DNA of 43,508 bases from Lactobacillus kalixensis DSM 16043. Its GTDB lineage: Bacteria > Bacillota > Bacilli > Lactobacillales > Lactobacillaceae. The number at the start of each line of letters is the position of its first letter. Position 1 is the stretch's first letter. Below the pieces are notes generated by a model. The model was not told the origin of the DNA. It saw only the letters and a program-made list of their open reading frames with translations, and made no database searches. The stretch lies in contig NZ_AZFM01000016.1 of NCBI RefSeq assembly GCF_001434335.1, forward strand, positions 1-43,508. The letters run 5' to 3'. Made by a program: the position numbers and the translations under genes. Shown here one piece after another: positions 29,750-39,776 of this stretch.

Positions 29750-31221
29750 TAACGATCTACCCCCTCTGAAGCTTCACGAGCACGGTTGCCTTTCTTCAAG
29801 AAGAATGAAAGGATTAAGGCAACGAATGCAAAGAGAACACTAATTGCAAATGCGGCATGGAAACCGTCAAGTGTTGCGTTAATTGCTCCATCTCTGTATT
29901 GAAGTGGCATGGTCTTAAGCAAGGACTTAGTTGGCATATTGTTATTAGTGGTTGTGGTTAAGACTGAAACCAGGATCGCAGTACCGATTGATGATAAAAC
30001 TTGTCTGAAAGTATTGTTAACAGCAGTACCGTGAGAAATTTTATCAAGTGGCAGTGAATTCATCCCTGAAGTAGTAACGTTCATCATAACTAATGCGACC
30101 CCAACCATTCTGATTGCGTACAAGATGATGATCATCAAGAATGAACTGTTTTCAGTTAAGAACATGAATGGGACGGTTCCCAAAGTAAGAAGAGTCATCC
30201 CAGTAATAGCCATTTGTCTTGCACCATAGCGGTCAAACAGGCGGCCAGTTATTGGAGACATGATCCCGATCATCAAAGCCCCAGGCAAAAGGATTAATCC
30301 TGAGTGGAAAGCCGACTCACCGCGCAAATTTTGAATATAAAGTGGCAACACCATTTCAATCCCAACCATTGCAAGGTTGGTTACACCTGAAAGAACTGCC
30401 GCAAGTGTGAATTCAAAATGTTTAAAAACAGAAATATCAAGAAATGGATCATCCATCTTCAATTGACGAATTCCAAATAAAATTACAAAGACAATTCCGA
30501 CGAAGATGAAAGCCAAAATTTCAGGATTAGTCCAACCTTTGTTACCAGCTTCTGAAAAACCATATAGAAGGGACCCAAATCCGATGGTTGAAGTAGCAAC
30601 TGAAAAGACATCGATCTTTTCGTCTTTGGTTGGCAGAACGTCTTTTACTAAGAAGAACGCCATTAAAATTACAATTCCTGCAATAGGCGCGATAATGCTG
30701 AAGAGGTAGCGCCAGGATAGATTATCAACTACCCAACCAGATAAAGTAGGTCCGATTGCAGGCGCCAGTCCAATAACAATACCGACAGTTCCCATGGCTG
30801 CACCACGTTTATCAGCAGGGAAGATTGACAACATGATTGTCTGAAGTAGCGGCATGGTAACTCCAACACCTAATCCTTGAATGATTCTTCCTGTTAACAG
30901 CACTTGGAAGTTAGGCGCAACAGCTGCAGTGACAGTTCCAATGAAGAACGTCGACATTGCTGTTAGGTACATCTTTCTTGAGCCAAAACGGTTAATTAAC
31001 CAAGCAGAAATAGGAATCATTACCCCGTTAACTAATAAAAAAGCAGTTGAAAGCCATTCTGCTGTGGCAGTACTAATGTTGAAATCCTTCATAATTGAAG
31101 GTAAGGCGGTGGATAAGAGTGTACCGTTTAAAACAGTACAAAATGAACCGATGATCAATACTAGTACTAATAGATTACGATTGTATTGTTTGCCATGAAT
31201 ATCAATTGGTTGTTTATTCAT
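29749..31221 (-). CDS. MFS drug exporter, DHA2 (EmrB/LmrB-like)
   Basis: 490 residues, 14-helix DHA2 layout. Motifs GRIIQGLGVG and GLAPAIGPTLSG mark a proton-coupled exporter. The ribosome site AGGAGG is perfect. A consensus minus-strand promoter (TTGACA at 31283-31288, TATATT at 31260-31265, 17 bp) drives it divergently from a MerR gene. With DUF4811 it forms a two-gene export operon. The substrate is unknown. Confidence 0.88.
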   Translation of the reverse strand: MNKQPIDIHGKQYNRNLLVLVLIIGSFCTVLNGTLLSTALPSIMKDFNISTATAEWLSTAFLLVNGVMIPISAWLINRFGSRKMYLTAMSTFFIGTVTAAVAPNFQVLLTGRIIQGLGVGVTMPLLQTIMLSIFPADKRGAAMGTVGIVIGLAPAIGPTLSGWVVDNLSWRYLFSIIAPIAGIVILMAFFLVKDVLPTKDEKIDVFSVATSTIGFGSLLYGFSEAGNKGWTNPEILAFIFVGIVFVILFGIRQLKMDDPFLDISVFKHFEFTLAAVLSGVTNLAMVGIEMVLPLYIQNLRGESAFHSGLILLPGALMIGIMSPITGRLFDRYGARQMAITGMTLLTLGTVPFMFLTENSSFLMIIILYAIRMVGVALVMMNVTTSGMNSLPLDKISHGTAVNNTFRQVLSSIGTAILVSVLTTTTNNNMPTKSLLKTMPLQYRDGAINATLDGFHAAFAISVLFAFVALILSFFLKKGNRAREASEGVDR

Positions 31222-31259
31222 GTGCGGGCCTCCTTTTTCAATTTTTTAGATCGGTAACT

Positions 31260-31355
31260 AATATAAACCTCATTTTCATCGATGTCAAATAATCTTACAA
31301 AGGTGATATATAATTTTACATGCAAGTTGAAAAATATGACATCACCTAATATAAT
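31260..31355. promoter_or_regulatory. Divergent promoters with AGGTGAT/ATCACCT repeat
   Basis: The leftward promoter is TTGACA (31283-31288) and TATATT (31260-31265). The rightward one is TTGAAA (31327-31332) and TATAAT (31350-31355), 17-bp spacing. The inverted halves AGGTGAT (31301-31307) and ATCACCT (31341-31347) lie between and within them; the second is in the rightward spacer, a place where MerR proteins act. Binding is inferred. Confidence 0.6.
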
Positions 31356-31385
31356 TTAGATAACAAATAGTGAGGTAAATTAACC

Positions 31386-31829
31386 ATGGAACCAAGAAGA
31401 GATGAACGACTTCGTCAACTTTTTCAAAATCTAGAAATTGGAATTGGTGGAGTAAGTAGTAGTTTAGGCGTTTCTCAACGTCAGCTTAGATATTGGGAAC
31501 AAAAAGGCTACATTAAACCAATTGATGAAAAATCTGGTGTTCGCCATTATAGTTTGGCAACAGTTTATTTGATTGCTTTTATTAAAGACCAACTTGATAA
31601 AGGTTATACACTGGATGCAGCAGTGAAGAATTCTAAAGAAGCTCGCGCAAGATCAAGAATTGCTCGCGAATTGATTGGTAGTGCATTTGATGACATTGAA
31701 ATTATTGATGCTGATAAAGGCTACGGAAAGATTGAATTAGATCTAAAGGAATCTGAAAATCATCCAGCGCTTCGCATTCTAGGAATTATTGATGAAAATG
31801 GTCGGCACTTTGAAGTGAAAGAAAAATAA
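31386..31829 (+). CDS. MerR family regulator
   Basis: 147 residues. The N-terminal winged helix carries the MerR pattern GVSSSLGVSQRQLRYWEQKG followed by GVRHYSLATV, then a dimerisation helix with KDQLDKGYTLDAAV. No cysteine metal site is seen, so it probably senses an organic compound. It is divergent from the exporter it likely controls and two bases upstream of the fic reading frame. Confidence 0.85.
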   Translation: MEPRRDERLRQLFQNLEIGIGGVSSSLGVSQRQLRYWEQKGYIKPIDEKSGVRHYSLATVYLIAFIKDQLDKGYTLDAAVKNSKEARARSRIARELIGSAFDDIEIIDADKGYGKIELDLKESENHPALRILGIIDENGRHFEVKEK

Positions 31830-31831
31830 AA

Positions 31832-32636
31832 ATGAATTTTGACGATTTATCTAAATTACTTGACGAAATAAATACTTTTCGTACTTTATCTAAAGAAGAA
31901 GTTCAAGCAATTGAAAAAGAAATATGATCATATTTGATCGTCAAACGCAATAGAAGGTAGCTCTTTAACAAAATATGAAACTGCGGAGTTGTTAGAAACA
32001 GGATTAACCGTTCATGGCAAACCATTTGCTGATTATCTTGCTGCACTAGATTTGAGCAGGGCATATGATTATATCCAAGAGTTAGCTTTAGGAAAAATCC
32101 CACTTGATGAAATTGCAATTCGTGATATTAACCGTTTAGTAACTTATTCAGATGATCCTAATAAACGAGCTATTGCAGGACAATATCGTCAGATTCCCGT
32201 CTGGCCAAATGGAGTTCCCGATGTTCATTATGCTGAACCAGCAGAAATTCCTGAAAAAATGCATGATTTGATTACCTGGTATAAATCAGTTGAAGGGAAA
32301 GATCATCCGGTCAAAATTGCTGCCCTTTTACATTTGAAGTTTGTTACAATTCATCCCTTTAGAGATGGAAACGGTAGAACAGCTCGTTTGTTAATGGATT
32401 TTGAGTTGATTAAACATGGCTATTTAATCATTAATATTCAGCCTGACAAGGATTGCAGAAATGCTTATATGAACGATTTACAAGTTGCACAGACAACTGG
32501 GAATGACAAAGAGTTTATTAATTTAGTGGTTGAATATGAAACTGCGGAGTTGCAAGAACGACTACAATTGTTAAAACGTATAGAAAATGAACGAAAGAAT
32601 GCAGAAAAATTAACCAGACTAGATGATTTTAAATAA
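31832..32636 (+). pseudogene. fic: Fic family protein gene, broken near its 5' end
   Basis: The frame from the ATG at 31832 (MNFDDLSKLLDEI) ends at a TGA at 31925-31927. The remainder is in the +1 frame and has a second TGA at 31935-31937, directly before the inhibitory-helix motif SNAIEG (31941-31958). After that it is open to 32636 and keeps the catalytic HPFRDGNGRTAR. Fic enzymes transfer AMP or related groups to proteins, and the SxxxEG motif normally blocks the ATP site. One extra A near 31920 plus one nonsense change explain the damage. Initiation at the TTG at 31989 could yield a 215-residue protein lacking the inhibitory motif, but its ribosome site is poor. Confidence 0.8.
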
Positions 32637-32663
32637 AAAAGACCTCGATTTCGAGATCTTTTT
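32635..32663. terminator. Bidirectional terminator between fic and the YfcC gene
   Basis: A 12-position stem with one mismatch (32636-32647 with 32652-32663) bounded by A and T runs. Confidence 0.7.
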
Positions 32664-32679
32664 AAATATCTAAACTCTT

Positions 32680-34206
32680 CTAATAAATCACCAAGCCAAC
32701 TCCCAATGCAATAAGAATCATGACAAATTCGATGACCAGGAGTTTCCAACACCATTTAAACCACTTGTCAAAATCAATACCAACCATCATCAAACTCATT
32801 AAAATTAATCCAGTTGGTGCAATTAATGAAATGAAACCTTGGCCTAAATTATATGCATCAATCACACTCGCCCGATCAATTCCAACAACGTTAGCTAATG
32901 GCGCCATAATTGGCATTGAAAGTACGGCCAAACCGGATGATGACTGAATGAAAAAGCCTAAAATAATGTAGACAATGAATAAGAACCAAATGAATAGAAG
33001 TGGCGGCATTCCTGCAACTTGTTGACTAAAGAAGTGCATAATTGTGTCACTTGTATGACTTTCTTCCATAACAATTGAAACTGCTCTAGCTAAGCCAATT
33101 GTCAAAGCAACGCCTAATAGGTCAGCTGCTCCGCCAACAAATGCTTGAACCACCTTATGTTCTGACAAACCTGAAAAGATAGCCATTAGGTATCCAGCTG
33201 CCAGGAAGACAACGGAAATTTCTGTGAAGTACCAACCTTTTTGTTGAACACCCCAGATCATAACAATGAAGGCAACTGCGAAAATAATTAAGGTTAATTT
33301 TTGTTGCCAAGTAAAGTTAGCTGGCTTATTCAAATCTGCTTCATCCAAAAATTTCTTTCTATCCGATTCATATTGATCATAAACTACTGATTTTGTTGGA
33401 TCCTTACGAACTTTTTCGGCATAAACAATTACATAAATCATGCCAATGATTGTGCCAATTGCCCATAACGTTGCTCTGAAAGGAAGTGCATGAGCAAAGT
33501 TAACACCGGCAGTATTAGAAGCAATAATCGTTGAGAAAGGATTAATTGTTGAAATCATCGAACCGATACTGGTTCCCAAAAAGATCGTTCCGAGAACTGT
33601 CATCGTGTCGTATCCTGCCATCAAGAAGACTGGAATAAGGATTGGGTACATAGCCATTGTTTCTTCAGCAAGTCCAAAGGTAGTACCACCCAGAGAAATT
33701 AATCCCATCACGAGTACGATTAATAAAACTTGTTTACCTTGGATTTTCTTTGATAGAGCTTGCATCCCTGAGTTAATTGCACCGTTAGCGTGAACTACAC
33801 CGATACATCCACCAAGAATCAAAACAAAGGCGATGATATCAATACTTTGTGCAATTCCTTGAATTTGAGCAGTGAAAAATTGAACAACGGCTTGATACAA
33901 GTTTGGCTTTTTTTGATCGATCCTTTGGTAAGAATTTGGAATCGCAACTGGCTTGTAAATTGTTCCATTTTTGAATTTATTAACCGAAATATGAACATCA
34001 TATTTTTTCAAAGTCTGTTGAGTTGCAGGCTCTTTTTTGGTTTTGCCACTCGGTTCGGTGATTACGAACTCTTTATCAGAGCTGTTATAAGCTAATGTGG
34101 CATAATTACCAGCAGGAATTAGAAAAGATAATAGCTGAACTAACAACAAAACGATGATAATAACAGTATAGGCTGTCGGAAATTGATGTTTCTTCTTCGT
34201 TTTCAT
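32680..34206 (-). CDS. YfcC family membrane transporter
   Basis: 508 residues, about 12 hydrophobic segments with an extracytoplasmic loop near 40-105. Conserved parts such as GGTTFGLAEETMAMYPILIP and GTSIGSMISTINPF place it in the YfcC/C4-dicarboxylate-like group of ion-coupled carriers. The substrate is uncertain; family members have been linked to amino acids, peptides or organic acids. A cre-like site next to the promoter suggests carbon catabolite control. Monocistronic. Confidence 0.82.
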   Translation of the reverse strand: MKTKKKHQFPTAYTVIIIVLLLVQLLSFLIPAGNYATLAYNSSDKEFVITEPSGKTKKEPATQQTLKKYDVHISVNKFKNGTIYKPVAIPNSYQRIDQKKPNLYQAVVQFFTAQIQGIAQSIDIIAFVLILGGCIGVVHANGAINSGMQALSKKIQGKQVLLIVLVMGLISLGGTTFGLAEETMAMYPILIPVFLMAGYDTMTVLGTIFLGTSIGSMISTINPFSTIIASNTAGVNFAHALPFRATLWAIGTIIGMIYVIVYAEKVRKDPTKSVVYDQYESDRKKFLDEADLNKPANFTWQQKLTLIIFAVAFIVMIWGVQQKGWYFTEISVVFLAAGYLMAIFSGLSEHKVVQAFVGGAADLLGVALTIGLARAVSIVMEESHTSDTIMHFFSQQVAGMPPLLFIWFLFIVYIILGFFIQSSSGLAVLSMPIMAPLANVVGIDRASVIDAYNLGQGFISLIAPTGLILMSLMMVGIDFDKWFKWCWKLLVIEFVMILIALGVGLVIY

Positions 34207-34227
34207 TTAGATCACACCCCTAACTGA

Positions 34228-34255
34228 TGAAAACGATTTCTATACTTTTATTATA
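34228..34255 (-). promoter_or_regulatory. cre-like site and -10 box of the YfcC gene
   Basis: TGAAAACGATTTCT (34228-34241) matches the CcpA consensus except for the last base. It lies just downstream of a minus-strand TATAAT (34250-34255), where CcpA would repress. Confidence 0.6.
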
Positions 34256-34312
34256 GCCCTATAAGTTAATTCTTTTCATATTAATAATTATTTTGACATT
34301 GTTTTCTGAAAT

Positions 34313-34353
34313 TAAAACAAAAAATAATCCCAACTCAAAATAGAGGAGGGATT
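34313..34353 (-). terminator. Intrinsic terminator after the GH68 gene
   Basis: On the minus strand a 6-bp stem (34348-34353 with 34326-34331), extended by an inner GAG/CTC pair block, is followed by a T-rich run. Confidence 0.65.
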
Positions 34354-34360
34354 ACTTAGT

Positions 34361-36220
34361 TTAATGATGTCTCTTAGCAGGCTTTTTTACTTTATTGACT
34401 GACTTTTTATTCTTTTGTTTTTTAGTTAGTTTCTTGACGTTTTTCTTAGCCTTATTTTGTTTTTTGAAGAGCTTTCTGAGTACGCCATCTTTAGGAGCAT
34501 CAGGTTCGCCCTTTAAACGAGCCTCATTAATATTACTTGCAAGTAAATCTTGATTGCTACTTGTTTCATCATAAATCCAATCGCCTTGGTTAGTAACAAC
34601 ATCCAATACTTCAGTAGTATCATCGGAATTGATTCTTACTAAGAATGATGGGGCAAGGGTAGAACGCTTGCCAGAACCAGCCGCATAACCACGGTTAGTC
34701 ATGTATGAAGTTACTAAAACAAGATCATCACGTCCAGGAACAGGAACTGGGTAGTATGAATAAGTTGCAGTTCTCCAATTGAATGGAACACTACAATTCA
34801 AAACATCAGCATTACCATTCAATGGTTTGTATCCAGATAGCAAATCATCTGAAACCCAGCCAAGGAGACCAACATTGTCACCAATCTTCTTGTTAGCTTC
34901 AAGCCATAAGTCATTACCAGTACCACGGTTCAATCTGGTTGTAGCAAATAAGTAGTACTTACCATTTAACTTGATTACATTTGGTCTTTCGATTTCGTCA
35001 CTAACCATTGGAGAAGTAACTAATGGAGTGTAAACATCGTCAAGCTGAGGATTATTTTCATCATCAGTCAAACTAATAACACCAATTGCAGCGTTACCCC
35101 ATGATGCACGACTGGTCATATCTTCATCACCGGTAATATCAAGGAAGTCCTTAATTGCTTGGGCATCAGTACCGCCATAATTTTGCCAGTTGTAAATTTG
35201 ATCTTTACCTTGGTAGTTTTGAGTACCAGTTGAAGCTTCGAAGACTAAGTAGCGCTTGCCATCAACTTGAATGACATGAGCATCACGCATGGCAATATTG
35301 TCAGCACCTTTATTTGTTGACTTCCATTGGCTGTAAGTTTGGTAGTAGTAGCCATCACCTTCAAAAATTACGTGACGATTTGAACGGCGAGCAATTCTAA
35401 CTTTACCATCTTTAATTTCTAAACCAAGATTTACAGTAGAAATCTTCTGGTGGTTTGTACCTTCACGAGTATCAACGTCAGTATAGAATAGTTGAATACT
35501 GCCATCTTTGTTTACAGTAGCTGAGCCAGACCATTCTTGATCAAGTGGACTAGCACCAAAGCCGAAAATTGGACCGGCAGTTTTCCAATTCTTGAGCTCG
35601 TTATCACCGTACTTGTTGTATAAAAGGTAGATGTGAGAATCGTTCTTTCTTGGAATACCCATCATAGCGATAGCAAGTTGATAGCCGTTGTAGTTAACAA
35701 CTTGGCCAGTTTTTTCATCTTGAACAACCCAAGTATCCCAGATATCTAGTTTAGCTTTCTTGCCGGTTTGCGCATCACGAGTGTACGTAGCTGGCATGTT
35801 CTTCATCTTCTTAGCATTGAAGAAGGGAACACTGTATCTAGAATCGCGGTTGATCGTGTTTTGGGCAACTTGACGGTATTGATCATAAGTAAAAATAGTA
35901 CCAGTCTTACTTTTACTATTTGTATCGTAATTGATCTTACTTAAGTTTGAAATTTGTTCTTGAGTTAAAGAACTGCGAGCAATATTGGCAGCGCGAAGTG
36001 CATTTTCAGTTCTTAATTCAAGGTCATTATTTTGATTAATATTGTTTGAAGAGTTAGTAGAATTTGAATCAATGTTGCTAGTAGTTTGATTTACATTGTT
36101 AACTTGAGAATTCTGTTCAGTAGTATCTGCAGCGTGAACAGTAGAGTTAGTTAACGTTAAAGACAAGGCAAGCAATGTACTTGCTGATAACAGGGTGACT
36201 AAGGTTTTCTTCTTATTCAT
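34361..36220 (-). CDS. Secreted GH68 fructansucrase (levansucrase or inulosucrase)
   Basis: 619 residues. Signal peptide 1-30 (cleavage near VHA/AD), a Ser/Asn-rich linker to about 66, then the five-bladed GH68 domain. It splits sucrose and builds fructan outside the cell. Nucleophile Asp162 (WDTW), EWSG at 229-232, transition-state Asp313 (RDAH, the form common in lactobacilli), acid/base Glu411 (EIERPN). The C-terminus has no LPXTG motif but a Lys-rich tail from about 583 to 619 ending KRHH. Inulin versus levan product cannot be told safely. No sucrose uptake gene lies nearby. Confidence 0.92.
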   Translation of the reverse strand: MNKKKTLVTLLSASTLLALSLTLTNSTVHAADTTEQNSQVNNVNQTTSNIDSNSTNSSNNINQNNDLELRTENALRAANIARSSLTQEQISNLSKINYDTNSKSKTGTIFTYDQYRQVAQNTINRDSRYSVPFFNAKKMKNMPATYTRDAQTGKKAKLDIWDTWVVQDEKTGQVVNYNGYQLAIAMMGIPRKNDSHIYLLYNKYGDNELKNWKTAGPIFGFGASPLDQEWSGSATVNKDGSIQLFYTDVDTREGTNHQKISTVNLGLEIKDGKVRIARRSNRHVIFEGDGYYYQTYSQWKSTNKGADNIAMRDAHVIQVDGKRYLVFEASTGTQNYQGKDQIYNWQNYGGTDAQAIKDFLDITGDEDMTSRASWGNAAIGVISLTDDENNPQLDDVYTPLVTSPMVSDEIERPNVIKLNGKYYLFATTRLNRGTGNDLWLEANKKIGDNVGLLGWVSDDLLSGYKPLNGNADVLNCSVPFNWRTATYSYYPVPVPGRDDLVLVTSYMTNRGYAAGSGKRSTLAPSFLVRINSDDTTEVLDVVTNQGDWIYDETSSNQDLLASNINEARLKGEPDAPKDGVLRKLFKKQNKAKKNVKKLTKKQKNKKSVNKVKKPAKRHH

Positions 36221-36497
36221 AATTGTATATTCTCTGTTTCTATTTTTGATTTTTTCTAAATATTCCTACAATACCAGCCTAAATAGTCATTGTCAAGATT
36301 TTTTTCAGAAAAAATAAACAATGTAATTAAAAGAATAGCCATAAATTAGCTCGTAACAAAAAATTATTATTATTAAGCCATTTGTCTAATAGATATTATG
36401 ATACCAGTTATTTAATATTACTATATTTGACAAGTATTAAAACGCAAGAATATAATTAAATTATCAAAATAACGCTTTCAAAAAGAAAGGACGTACC

Positions 36498-37886
36498 ATG
36501 AATTACAATAAAATTAGTAAAGAAGACCTCAAAGAACTTCATAAATTTATCCCAGATGATGAGCGTTTTATCACTCACCCAACCGAGCACTGGGATCATG
36601 ATCAATTCAAAACTGTTCGTGCAATGCCAGATCTAGTTATTCAACCCGTAACTAATGAAGAAGTACAAAATGTGGTGAAATATGCTAGTGATCACCATAT
36701 TCCATTAACTCCAAGAGGAAACTCAACTGGATTAATGGGCGCAAACTTAACTATTGACGGTGGAATCTCACTTGATATGGTTAAAATGAACAAGATTCTT
36801 GAATATGATCCAGATAGTTTAACTATGACAGTTCAAGCAGGAATCAGATTAAAAGATATTCAAGAATTTTTAGCTGATAAGCCATTTGTTTACATGCCAG
36901 CACCAGCCATGCATTGGGCAACAATTGGCGGTAACGTTAATACCAATGCTGGTGGACTTAAAGCAATTAAATATGGTGTGACTCGTGAACATATTCGCGA
37001 ATTGAAAGTTGTTTTAACAAATGGTAGGCTCTACAAATTTGGCTCAAAAGCAGTTAAATCTTCATCTGGTTATTCAATTAAAGATTTAATTATCGGATCA
37101 GAAGGCACCTTAGGTGTTGTCACCGAAGTAATGGTACGATTATATCCAAAGCCAAAAGAAAGTATCAACGCTATTATCCCATTTCCAGATTTAAAACATG
37201 CAATCAAATCAGTACCAGTGATCTTAGCCTCTGGTGTTGTTCCAACTACGGTAGAATTCATGGGACGCGAAGTATTGAACTTGTGGGAAAAGTACGCTAA
37301 CCAAGAATTCCCAATTAAAGAAGGGAACGGTTTTATCATTCTGGGTCTTGACGCCTTTACTAAGAGTGAAATTCAAGCCGAACTTGATCAGATTATTGAA
37401 GAAACAAAGAAACTAGATGCTTCAGATGCAATTGTACTTGATGCAGATAGTGACACCGCAGAACTTATTTGGAAAGCAAGAGAAGAACTTCTGCTAGCAA
37501 TTCAAAAATCAACCCCAATGATGGATGAAGTTGATATTTGTGTGCCAATTAATAAGATTCCTATTGTTCTTGATCGTATTGAAGAGCTTGAAAAGGAAGT
37601 TGGCATGAGAATTCCTAACTTCGGTCATGCAGGAGATGGTAATTTGCATATTTACCTTTGCTCAGATAGTGATAGCAAGGAAGAATTTGAAAAGAAGGGG
37701 CAGAAGGTTATTTCTGAACTTTACAAGACCGCTAAGGAATTGGACGGTAATATGTCAGGTGAGCACGGGATTGGCTACGCCAGAAAAGACTTTTACGAAG
37801 ATTTCTATGGTGAAGATTACACTGAATTACTCAGAAAAGTGAAAGAACTATTTGATCCAAATTATGTCCGCAAATTATGTCATTAA
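36498..37886 (+). CDS. FAD-linked oxidase, GlcD type (glycolate/D-lactate dehydrogenase-like)
   Basis: 462 residues. The N-terminal FAD domain of the VAO/PCMH type (about 37-215) has RGNSTGLMG and the NTNAGG/SSGY segments; the C-terminal cap holds HAGDGNLHIY and MSGEHGIG. Family members oxidise 2-hydroxy acids such as glycolate or D-lactate. Electron acceptor unknown. Ribosome site AAAGGA. The 277 bases upstream to the GH68 gene are AT-rich; I see nothing definite there. Confidence 0.85.
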   Translation: MNYNKISKEDLKELHKFIPDDERFITHPTEHWDHDQFKTVRAMPDLVIQPVTNEEVQNVVKYASDHHIPLTPRGNSTGLMGANLTIDGGISLDMVKMNKILEYDPDSLTMTVQAGIRLKDIQEFLADKPFVYMPAPAMHWATIGGNVNTNAGGLKAIKYGVTREHIRELKVVLTNGRLYKFGSKAVKSSSGYSIKDLIIGSEGTLGVVTEVMVRLYPKPKESINAIIPFPDLKHAIKSVPVILASGVVPTTVEFMGREVLNLWEKYANQEFPIKEGNGFIILGLDAFTKSEIQAELDQIIEETKKLDASDAIVLDADSDTAELIWKAREELLLAIQKSTPMMDEVDICVPINKIPIVLDRIEELEKEVGMRIPNFGHAGDGNLHIYLCSDSDSKEEFEKKGQKVISELYKTAKELDGNMSGEHGIGYARKDFYEDFYGEDYTELLRKVKELFDPNYVRKLCH

Positions 37887-37930
37887 TCCAGATAAGATTT
37901 TTCCAGAAAAATAATTTTGAATAAAACTCC

Positions 37931-37957
37931 AAGCCACGCTTTCTTGCGTGGCTTTTT
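37931..37957 (+). terminator. Intrinsic terminator after the GlcD-type gene
   Basis: A perfect 9-bp stem (37931-37939 with 37946-37954), 6-base loop and T run. Confidence 0.85.
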
Positions 37958-38093
37958 ACTGCTGTAATAAGATTTTTTAGTTAGTATACGTCTGATGTAT
38001 AAGCCTATACCTTTTTTTCAATTTCAATCTGGATCAAACCCGCTTATAGTATTAGGTGGCTTAAGAAAAAAACATAATTTGAAAGGAGAAAAA

Positions 38094-38537
38094 ATGAAGG
38101 TTTTAATCACTTATTACTCATGGTCAGGCAATACTAAACGCTTAGCTGATGAAATCGCAAGAGAAATTCCAGCAAATACCGAAATTGAAATTAAAGTTCC
38201 AGCAGGCACATTTAGTGAAGACATGTATGGAACATTTGACATTTCTAAGAAACAAATTGCTGAAAATAATTATCCAGAGATTAACAAGATGGATTTTGAT
38301 CCAAATGATTATGATTTAATCTTAGTAGGTAGTCCTGTCTGGGGAGGTAAACCCGCAACACCTATATATACTTTCTTAAATCAAATTCAAGACTTCAAAG
38401 GTGAAGTAGCAAGCTTTTACACTGATGCAGGGACCGCAGGTGATTATGCCAACGTCTTTAAGAAATGGGCAAAAGATCTAAATGTTGTTAAGGTCTTCAA
38501 TCGTGTTTCTGATGTATCGGATTTAATTAGAAAATAA
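38094..38537 (+). CDS. Flavodoxin
   Basis: 147 residues from the ATG at 38094, which follows a strong AAAGGAG; the frame is open further upstream but without a better start. The FMN phosphate loop is seen as YSWSGNTKRLADEI near the N-terminus and the second FMN loop as SPVWGGKPATP at about 82-92. A small cytoplasmic electron carrier or flavin-dependent quinone/azo reductase-like protein. Next to an FAD oxidase and an aldo/keto reductase, suggesting a redox corner, but each has its own control region. Confidence 0.85.
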   Translation: MKVLITYYSWSGNTKRLADEIAREIPANTEIEIKVPAGTFSEDMYGTFDISKKQIAENNYPEINKMDFDPNDYDLILVGSPVWGGKPATPIYTFLNQIQDFKGEVASFYTDAGTAGDYANVFKKWAKDLNVVKVFNRVSDVSDLIRK

Positions 38538-38718
38538 TTTAAAAATCAACTTAAATGAAAAAGTTCTATCTTTTTTTGTTGGGTAAATCACGACATTAGT
38601 ACTATACGGGAAGCGTATTACAGCATACTCGTTTGGTAATTCTTTCAATCTAATTTCAGTATTATATTAATAACTGTAGAGAAACGAGAAATTAAGCATT
38701 ATTTTTAGGAGGAAATCT

Positions 38719-39579
38719 ATGCAATACAAAATTTTAAATGACGGAAATAAGATGCCACAACTTGGATTTGGTGTGTTCCAAGTTCCAGATTTGAAAGTCG
38801 CTGAACAAGCTGTGAGCGATGCAATTGAAGTTGGCTACCGTTTGTTTGACACCGCAGCCGCTTACGCAAACGAGGAAGCAGTAGGTAAGGCAATTAACAA
38901 ATCTGGTATTAATCGTAAAGAGTTCTTCGTAACTTCAAAGCTCTGGGTTGATCATTTTACTTATGAAAAAGCAAAAGAAGGTATCGAAGATTCATTGAAG
39001 AAACTTAATACCGGCTACATCGATCTTTACTTATTACACCAACCTTACGGTGATGTGGCAGGTGCTTGGCGTGCACTTGAAGAAGCTCAAAAGGAAGGAA
39101 AGATTAAATCAATCGGTGTTTCAAACTTTGCTCCAGATCAACTTAAGAATCTTGAATTAATGAGCAACGTTAAGCCTGCTGTTAACCAAATTGAAGTTTC
39201 ACCTTGGTTCCAAGAAAAGAGCGAAGTTAAATTTAATGATAAGGAAGACATTGTGACTGAAGCATGGGCACCATTCGCTGAAGGTAAACACAACCTCTTT
39301 ACCAACGAAACTATTGCTGAAATTGGTAAGAAATATGGTAAGGCTAATGGTCAAGTTATTTTACGTTGGTTAATGCAAAGAGACATTGTTGTAATTCCGA
39401 AATCAGTTCACAAAAATAGAATGGAAGAAAATTTCGATGTTTTTGATTTTGAATTAAGTGATGATGACATGAAAAAGATGGCAGAATTAGACAGAAACGA
39501 AAGCCAATTCTTCGATCACCGTGATCCAAATGCAATTGAAAATATTTTTGGCGCAAGTTTAAAGGCTTTACGTAACTAA
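38719..39579 (+). CDS. Aldo/keto reductase (2,5-diketogluconate reductase-like)
   Basis: 286 residues, TIM-barrel AKR of typical length. The catalytic tetrad is complete: Asp44, Tyr49, Lys74 and His107. The NADPH-binding segment IPKSVHKNRMEEN is at about 226-238. Reduces aldehydes or ketones such as methylglyoxal or keto-sugars; physiological substrate unknown. Perfect AGGAGGAA ribosome site. Confidence 0.9.
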   Translation: MQYKILNDGNKMPQLGFGVFQVPDLKVAEQAVSDAIEVGYRLFDTAAAYANEEAVGKAINKSGINRKEFFVTSKLWVDHFTYEKAKEGIEDSLKKLNTGYIDLYLLHQPYGDVAGAWRALEEAQKEGKIKSIGVSNFAPDQLKNLELMSNVKPAVNQIEVSPWFQEKSEVKFNDKEDIVTEAWAPFAEGKHNLFTNETIAEIGKKYGKANGQVILRWLMQRDIVVIPKSVHKNRMEENFDVFDFELSDDDMKKMAELDRNESQFFDHRDPNAIENIFGASLKALRN

Positions 39580-39666
39580 TTTTTATAGGAAGAAGAATAA
39601 AGTTTACAATTTTAGTAGCAACTACATGGGAAAAGCCTAGCTTTTATTAAAATTTATCTGATTGAA

Positions 39667-39704
39667 AAAATGCTTGATTTATTTAACATAGATCAAGCAT
39701 TTTT
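39667..39704 (+). terminator. Intrinsic terminator after the aldo/keto reductase gene
   Basis: A perfect 12-bp stem (39667-39678 with 39692-39703) followed by T residues. Confidence 0.75.
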
Positions 39705-39776
39705 AATAGCATTTTTCACAAAAATAAGATATGGTTTTGGTAGATAATTAAAAAATGAATTTAGAAAGAAAAAATC

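Noticed and set aside
36466-36479. A cre-like sequence before the GlcD-type gene
   Set aside because: It departs from the consensus at three conserved positions.
37995-38093. In-frame extension upstream of flavodoxin
   Set aside because: The strong AAAGGAG directly before the ATG at 38094 and the flavodoxin fold starting MKVLITYYS make the shorter form clear.
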